DNA of 60,762 nt from Prevotellaceae bacterium (GTDB taxonomy: Bacteria; Bacteroidota; Bacteroidia; Bacteroidales; Bacteroidaceae). The notes under the pieces are model-generated. The model had not been told where the DNA came from, did not search any database, and saw only the letters and a program-made list of their open reading frames with translations. Made by a program: the position numbers and the translations under genes. Shown piece after piece: positions 56,340-60,762 of this stretch. The stretch is taken from assembly GCA_030531085.1 (NCBI GenBank), contig JAUNOM010000012.1:1-60762 (forward strand), given 5' to 3'. How positions within the stretch are numbered: the first letter of the stretch is position 1; the number at the start of each line of letters is the position of its first letter.

Positions 56340-57704
56340 ATGAAGAAACTATTCATGGCTGCACTCATGGTAGTGCTAACATTATCGCAGACATACGCTG
56401 CGAAAAAGAAATCAAAAGATCTCTTCCCGGACGGAACAGAAATACCGGAATGGTTCCGCAACACCAACGCAGTAAACATAGAAACGCTTGGCAAACAGTA
56501 CAAGCTGACAGACCATCGCATATTCGCGGACGGTCGGGTACACACCACAGAGATACAGCAACTGATAGACAAAGCCGCAGCAAATGGGGGCGGTGTCATT
56601 GTGATACCGCAAGGTATATACATCACCGGCGGCCTACACTTCAAGCAGGGCACCCACCTTTACCTCGAGGATGGTGCGGTTCTCATGGGCTCGGACTTTA
56701 TAGGCGACTATCCACTCGGCACAACACGCATAGAAGGAGAGACCTGCACATATTTCGGAGCACTGATTAATGCTGACGGACTGGATGGCTTTACCATATC
56801 AGGCAAGGGTACAATAGACGGCAACGGACTGCGTTACCACCAGCAGTTCTGGCTGCGCCGCACCTGGAACCGCAAATGTACCAACAAGGATGAGCAGCGT
56901 CCACGACTTGTTTATGTAAGCAACTGCAAGAATGTGCAGATAGAAGGCGTGAAACTGCAGAACTCCGCTTTCTGGACCTCTCACATATACAACTCCGAGA
57001 ACGTCAAGATGCTCAACCTGCGCATATACTCTCTCGGCAAGCCCAACGACAGCAAAGGGCCTTCAACCGATGCCATAGACCTCGATGTTGTCAAGAACGT
57101 GCTCATAAAGAACTGCTATATGTCCGTTAATGACGACGCGGTAGCCATCAAAGGCGGCAAAGGCCCATACGCGGACGCATTCAAGAAGGAATACCCCGGT
57201 GTAGAGATTCCAAAGGAAAGCATAGGAAACGGAGCCAACAGCAACATTATCATAGAGGACTGCGAGTACGGTTTCTGTCATGGATGCCTGACTCTCGGTT
57301 CTGAATCTGTACACAGCCGTAACATAATCCTGCGCCGTATCAACATAAGTTCACAGGCCAACAACCTGCTTTGGCTGAAGATGCGTCCCGATACACCACA
57401 ACTCTATGAGTACATCACCGTTGAGGACATCAAAGGCCCTGTGAAAAACTTCATCCTTGTAGCACCATGGACACAGTTCTATGACCTTAAAGGACGCAAG
57501 GACGCACCGATGTCATACTCTGACCATATAACAATGCGCAACTGTGACGTGGACTGTAACACTTTCTTCAACGTGAAACAGCAGAAAGAAGTATACCAGC
57601 TGTCAAACTTCACCTTTGAGAATCTCACCATACGCGCTAAGAACAAGGACTTCCATCCTGAATATGTAGAGGGCTTCATTCATAATAATATTGATGTGAA
57701 ATAA
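56340..57704 (+). CDS. glycoside hydrolase family 28 (polygalacturonase-like)
   Basis: The 454-residue exported enzyme begins with a signal peptide (MKKLFMAALMVVLTLSQTYA). The right-handed beta-helix shows GH28 motifs: STDAIDLD (NTD-like), SVNDDAVAIKGG (catalytic DD), FCHGCLTLGSES (GHG-like) and LWLKMRPD (RxK-like). The order and spacing match exo-acting family members. The substrate is probably galacturonan or rhamnogalacturonan. No other pectin genes are nearby; it follows trmO by 38 bases. Confidence 0.87.
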   Translation: MKKLFMAALMVVLTLSQTYAAKKKSKDLFPDGTEIPEWFRNTNAVNIETLGKQYKLTDHRIFADGRVHTTEIQQLIDKAAANGGGVIVIPQGIYITGGLHFKQGTHLYLEDGAVLMGSDFIGDYPLGTTRIEGETCTYFGALINADGLDGFTISGKGTIDGNGLRYHQQFWLRRTWNRKCTNKDEQRPRLVYVSNCKNVQIEGVKLQNSAFWTSHIYNSENVKMLNLRIYSLGKPNDSKGPSTDAIDLDVVKNVLIKNCYMSVNDDAVAIKGGKGPYADAFKKEYPGVEIPKESIGNGANSNIIIEDCEYGFCHGCLTLGSESVHSRNIILRRINISSQANNLLWLKMRPDTPQLYEYITVEDIKGPVKNFILVAPWTQFYDLKGRKDAPMSYSDHITMRNCDVDCNTFFNVKQQKEVYQLSNFTFENLTIRAKNKDFHPEYVEGFIHNNIDVK

Positions 57705-57716
57705 CGCAACGCATCC

Positions 57717-57857
57717 GTGAACAGATTTGACACAGCGGATGACAGGCGCAGAGATGACCTCATCCGTAATATAGAACACAATATAGAACAGCTTTCATTG
57801 CCCGAACTGGAGGCTATATATTATGACCTTGTATCAAAAGGTTACATCCAACTATAA
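57717..57857 (+). CDS. small ORF of 46 residues
   Basis: A GTG at 57717 opens a frame that ends at TAA 57855-57857. The product is polar and helical, with RRRDDLIRNIEHNIEQLS followed by LPELEAIYYDLVSKGYIQL. It begins 12 bases after the GH28 stop and is closed by a clear terminator 26 bases later, which supports expression as the last gene of the run. No ribosome-binding site is evident and no domain is recognised. I vaguely associate such small LxxIYYDL proteins with Prevotella and Bacteroides, without certainty. Confidence 0.5.
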   Translation: MNRFDTADDRRRDDLIRNIEHNIEQLSLPELEAIYYDLVSKGYIQL

Positions 57858-57882
57858 TTCTATATTCTGAATAGATCAAGAT

Positions 57883-57922
57883 ACAGCCTGTTCTAAAGAC
57901 GACATTAGAACAGGCTGTTTTA
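57883..57922 (+). terminator. intrinsic terminator after GH28 and the small ORF
   Basis: ACAGCCTGTTCTAA (57883-57896) pairs perfectly with TTAGAACAGGCTGT (57905-57918), followed by TTTTATT. Confidence 0.87.
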
Positions 57923-57973
57923 TTAACAGACAAGTCACAAAGACTTTCTGCTCCATACAAAGTAGACTATCAA

Positions 57974-59320
57974 ATGACGTACAACCGCGATTCTTTAGAT
58001 TTCAGCACCGAACCCATAGACCGCCTGTTCAGACGTATGTTCTTCCCTACCCTGATCGGTATGGTGTCCATAGTCATCCTGAACATCACAGACGGTGCAT
58101 TTGTAGGTCACGGTGTTGGCAGTGACGCACTTGCAGCTGTCAACATTGTTGCCCCATTATTTCTCATCACAAGCGGCATAGGACTGACATTCGGCATAGG
58201 CAGCAATGTTGTAGCCAGCATCCATCTGTCAAAAGACAACAGTCACGCCGCAAACATAAACCTAACCCAGGGCCTTCTGGCAAGTGTCATAACAGGAGCC
58301 ATTGTCGGTGCGGTAACACTCATTTTCCCAACGGAGACCTGCCGTATTTTCGGCTGTTCTGACACCCTTATGCCAGCAGCGTGCTCATATCTGCGGTGGA
58401 TTGCAGCCTTCCTGCCATTCAACCTGTTCGGCATGACGGCCATGTTCATGGTGCGTCTTGACGGCTCACCGCGCTTTGCCATGACAATGAACTGCATTAT
58501 GGCCGCAGCAAACATAATACTTGACTACGTGTTTATATTCCCATTACAGATGGGACTGGAAGGTGCCGCCATCGCCACATCATTGTCTTTCGGCCTTGGC
58601 TCTATCCCCATACTGGTGTATCTTCTGCGATATACCACCACAGTGCATCTACATCCTATAAAGACAACCATTACCAGCATACGTCTCACAGCACGCAACA
58701 TAGTCTACCAGATAAAGATCGGCTTCTCTGCATTCCTCGGTGAACTGGCCATTGCATCCATTATCATAGTAGGCAACTACGTGTTCATACGCTATTTGGG
58801 CGAGGACGGCGTGGCGGCATATTCTGTTGGATGCTACTGTCTGCCCATAGCCTTCATGGTTGGTAACGCCATAGTGCAGAGTGTACAGCCTATAATAAGT
58901 TTCGCGTACGGAGCTAACAACGCAACACGTCTTAAAGAGGCACGTTCCATAAGCCTGCGCACAGCCATATTATGCGGCCTTTGCGGTATGCTGTTTATAT
59001 GGTTCGGAGCAGAACACATATCTGCGGTATTCCTACCATCAGGTTGCAATGCGTACATATCATGCAGCGAGGGACTGCCATACTTCTCATCTGCCTTCCT
59101 CTTCGTAAGCATAAACATCGTAATGGTGGGATATCTGCAAAGCACAGAGGCCGCAAAACAGGCCACAGCATTCACACTCACGAGGGGATTCATACTCTCC
59201 ATTCCGTGTTTTATTCTCATGCCACAACTTACAGGGACACCGGGACTCTGGTTAGCGCTGCCAACAGCAGAGGCTATCACGTGCATGATTATGCTTGTAT
59301 ACAACAAGACACACACATAG
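57974..59320 (+). CDS. MATE family efflux transporter
   Basis: The 448-residue protein has twelve membrane helices. SIVILNITDGAFVGHGVGSDALAAV, GIGSNVVASIHLSKDN, MVRLDGSPRFAMTMN and QSVQPIISFAYGANNATRL are MATE motifs. It differs clearly from the other MATE in this window. It is a single-gene unit between two terminators; its promoter is not evident. Confidence 0.92.
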   Translation: MTYNRDSLDFSTEPIDRLFRRMFFPTLIGMVSIVILNITDGAFVGHGVGSDALAAVNIVAPLFLITSGIGLTFGIGSNVVASIHLSKDNSHAANINLTQGLLASVITGAIVGAVTLIFPTETCRIFGCSDTLMPAACSYLRWIAAFLPFNLFGMTAMFMVRLDGSPRFAMTMNCIMAAANIILDYVFIFPLQMGLEGAAIATSLSFGLGSIPILVYLLRYTTTVHLHPIKTTITSIRLTARNIVYQIKIGFSAFLGELAIASIIIVGNYVFIRYLGEDGVAAYSVGCYCLPIAFMVGNAIVQSVQPIISFAYGANNATRLKEARSISLRTAILCGLCGMLFIWFGAEHISAVFLPSGCNAYISCSEGLPYFSSAFLFVSINIVMVGYLQSTEAAKQATAFTLTRGFILSIPCFILMPQLTGTPGLWLALPTAEAITCMIMLVYNKTHT

Positions 59321-59384
59321 TCACGCTGTCCTGACACGCCAGACTATGGGGATTTCAATTACACAAGCCGAAACATTACAATAT

Positions 59385-59425
59385 GCCTTGCCGTTATGAC
59401 TATATAGCAGCAAGGCTTTATTTTT
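59385..59425 (+). terminator. intrinsic terminator of the second MATE gene
   Basis: GCCTTGC (59385-59391) pairs with GCAAGGC (59410-59416) and is followed by a T-rich tract. It lies about 65 bases after the MATE stop codon and before the recombinase gene. Confidence 0.7.
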
Positions 59426-59447
59426 ATAATTTAAATATAGTTTAATC

Positions 59448-60662
59448 ATGGCAACTGTAAAATTGAAATTCCGCCCATCAACAGTCAAGGGCAAAAAGGG
59501 AACCTTGTACTATCAAGTCACACAAAAGCGTAAAGTATCCACAGTCAGTACACCTTACCAGATATTTACTGACGAATGGGACAAGAAGAATGCTGACATC
59601 ATCATAAAAGGCGATAAAGAAAGAAAGGCAACCCTTCAACTGTTCCATTCCAAGATAAAATGGGAGATAACACAGATTAGGGAAATAATCCAAAGGAAAG
59701 CCCTCAACACAAAAGAATACCCACTCAGCGAGCTGCTCAAGGAAATAAAGGAAATCCCAAACTGCATCAGCGTATACAGCTTTATACAGGAACAGATTGT
59801 GAAAAAGACTGAAATGAAATGCTACGGTACAGCAAGGACCTATAAAAACACACTGCGCATTCTGCAAAAGTTCAGGAACCAAGAGGACCTTGTATTCAAC
59901 TGGATGGACCATGACATGATGGTACACTTTGAAGTATGGATGCTTCACTCAGGACTGAAACGTAATTCGGCGTCATGTTATCTAAGAACGCTGCGCACAC
60001 TATACGGCATGGCGGTAGAACAGGGACTGACTGAAGACATGAATATATTCCGGCACGTACACACTTCTATAGGAAAGACAGGTAAACGTGCCGTCACCGC
60101 CGAGCATATCTGCATCATAGGGCGGATGGACCTTTCAGACAAGCCATCCTTAGCATTTGCCCGTGATGTATTCATGTTCAGTTTCTACACAAGGGGAATG
60201 TCATTCGTAGATATAGCATATCTCAAGAAAAGTGACATTAAGAATGGAATACTAACCTACAACCGCCGCAAAACCTTCCAGTGCCTGCACATAGAATGGG
60301 AAACAACAATGCAATCCATCGTAGACCAGTACGCAGAACAGACTAAAGACTCGCCGTACATATTCCCGATAGTAAAAGGCAACAGCATAGAAGACTACAG
60401 ATTATACGAGAGGGCGGAACAAAGAGTAAACAGGAACCTAAAAAAGATAGGCGAAAGAATAGGACTGACCATTCCATTAACAACCTACGTAGCACGCCAC
60501 TCATGGGCAAGCATAGCCAGAAGCATGGATATTCCATTATCCATAATCAGTGAAGGACTGGGACATGACTCTGATAAAACAACACAAGTATACCTCGCCT
60601 CACTGGATACGGCAATGGTAAATACAGCCAACAAGAAAATAATAAAACTGATAACCAAATAA
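59448..60662 (+). CDS. tyrosine recombinase (site-specific integrase)
   Basis: The 404-residue protein has the Bacteroidetes layout: an N-terminal arm-binding-like segment (KLKFRPSTVKGKKGTLYYQV), a SAM-like core-binding domain (about 105-205) and the catalytic domain. Catalytic residues visible: Arg in FYTRGMSFVDI, the Arg of YVARHSWAS with its adjacent His, His in EGLGHDSD and the Tyr in TTQVYLA. Such enzymes either insert mobile elements or flip invertible promoters. No attachment site or partner gene is visible before the window ends. Confidence 0.9.
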   Translation: MATVKLKFRPSTVKGKKGTLYYQVTQKRKVSTVSTPYQIFTDEWDKKNADIIIKGDKERKATLQLFHSKIKWEITQIREIIQRKALNTKEYPLSELLKEIKEIPNCISVYSFIQEQIVKKTEMKCYGTARTYKNTLRILQKFRNQEDLVFNWMDHDMMVHFEVWMLHSGLKRNSASCYLRTLRTLYGMAVEQGLTEDMNIFRHVHTSIGKTGKRAVTAEHICIIGRMDLSDKPSLAFARDVFMFSFYTRGMSFVDIAYLKKSDIKNGILTYNRRKTFQCLHIEWETTMQSIVDQYAEQTKDSPYIFPIVKGNSIEDYRLYERAEQRVNRNLKKIGERIGLTIPLTTYVARHSWASIARSMDIPLSIISEGLGHDSDKTTQVYLASLDTAMVNTANKKIIKLITK

Positions 60663-60719
60663 AAAAAGCAATAGCCCACAATCTAAACAACACAAAATCT
60701 CTGCGAACTTAAAGCAAAA

Positions 60720-60761
60720 ACCATAATGCCCGTTTTCTTAATGTAAAACGGGCATTATGGT
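60720..60761. terminator. 17-bp hairpin after the recombinase gene
   Basis: 60720-60736 (ACCATAATGCCCGTTTT) pairs perfectly with 60745-60761 around an 8-base loop. It may be a terminator (the T tract would lie outside the window) or one inverted repeat used by the recombinase. The window ends one base later. Confidence 0.65.
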
Positions 60762-60762
60762 G

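Overview
The window reads as a piece of chromosome from a Bacteroidales bacterium, most likely Prevotella or a close relative. The support is the promoter style (TTTG or TTG, a 19-20 bp spacer, then TAnnTTTG, seen at least ten times), type IX secretion genes (porQ, porE), BACON, DUF1573, DUF4112 and DUF2027-Smr proteins, a two-ACT-domain SerB, MeaB, and a Bacteroidetes-type tyrosine recombinase. Most of it is dense housekeeping sequence.

Layout. 1-116 looks like the leader and promoter of an rRNA operon running out of the left edge. 285-8574 holds a GH97 glycosidase, a minus-strand pair of large exported proteins (a BACON/leucine-rich lipoprotein and an Ig-like protein with a T9SS-like tail) and a DUF4112 membrane protein. 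8965-10778 is ilvE-trmB. 22473 down to 10936 is a long minus-strand run: exbB, a small membrane protein, two exbD, an Lrp-type regulator, thyA, folA, porQ, polyprenyl synthase, tatD, porE, rsmF, serB. 35579 down to 23317 is a second minus-strand operon from one clear promoter: xseB, mrp, a giant alpha-2-macroglobulin-like protein, a DUF1573 protein, meaB, an ispH-cmk fusion and topB, closed by an intrinsic terminator. 36065-49305 contains a DUF418 protein, a BaiN/HI0933-type flavoprotein, tonB, a CPA2 antiporter, asd, and the run dxs-trkA-trkH-endonuclease-Smr. 49794-57857 contains xseA and then MATE, a cytidylate-kinase-like gene, purT, yeiH, trmO, a GH28 enzyme and a small ORF. 57974-60662 ends with a second MATE transporter and a tyrosine recombinase.

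Functional links. Both exonuclease VII subunits are present but 14 kb apart. Dxs and IspH act in the MEP isoprenoid pathway and the polyprenyl synthase uses its products. ThyA and FolA form the thymidylate cycle. ExbB/ExbD and TonB are the parts of a TonB energising system. PorQ and PorE belong to the T9SS, and one possible T9SS cargo is encoded nearby. TrkA/TrkH handle potassium uptake.

The least explained part is the intergenic DNA. A structured element of about 450 bp occurs twice, at 22774-23223 and inverted at 49330-49780, about 93% identical by hand alignment and apparently non-coding. Its core carries a 22-bp-spaced repeat that recurs, more extensively and with a perfect 21-bp inverted repeat, at 35789-35910. 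A second, G/T-rich repeat family sits between trmB and serB and between folA and thyA, and a 21-bp tandem repeat lies upstream of ilvE. These are the best candidates for undescribed elements. No CRISPR array, tRNA, insertion sequence or phage module was recognised.
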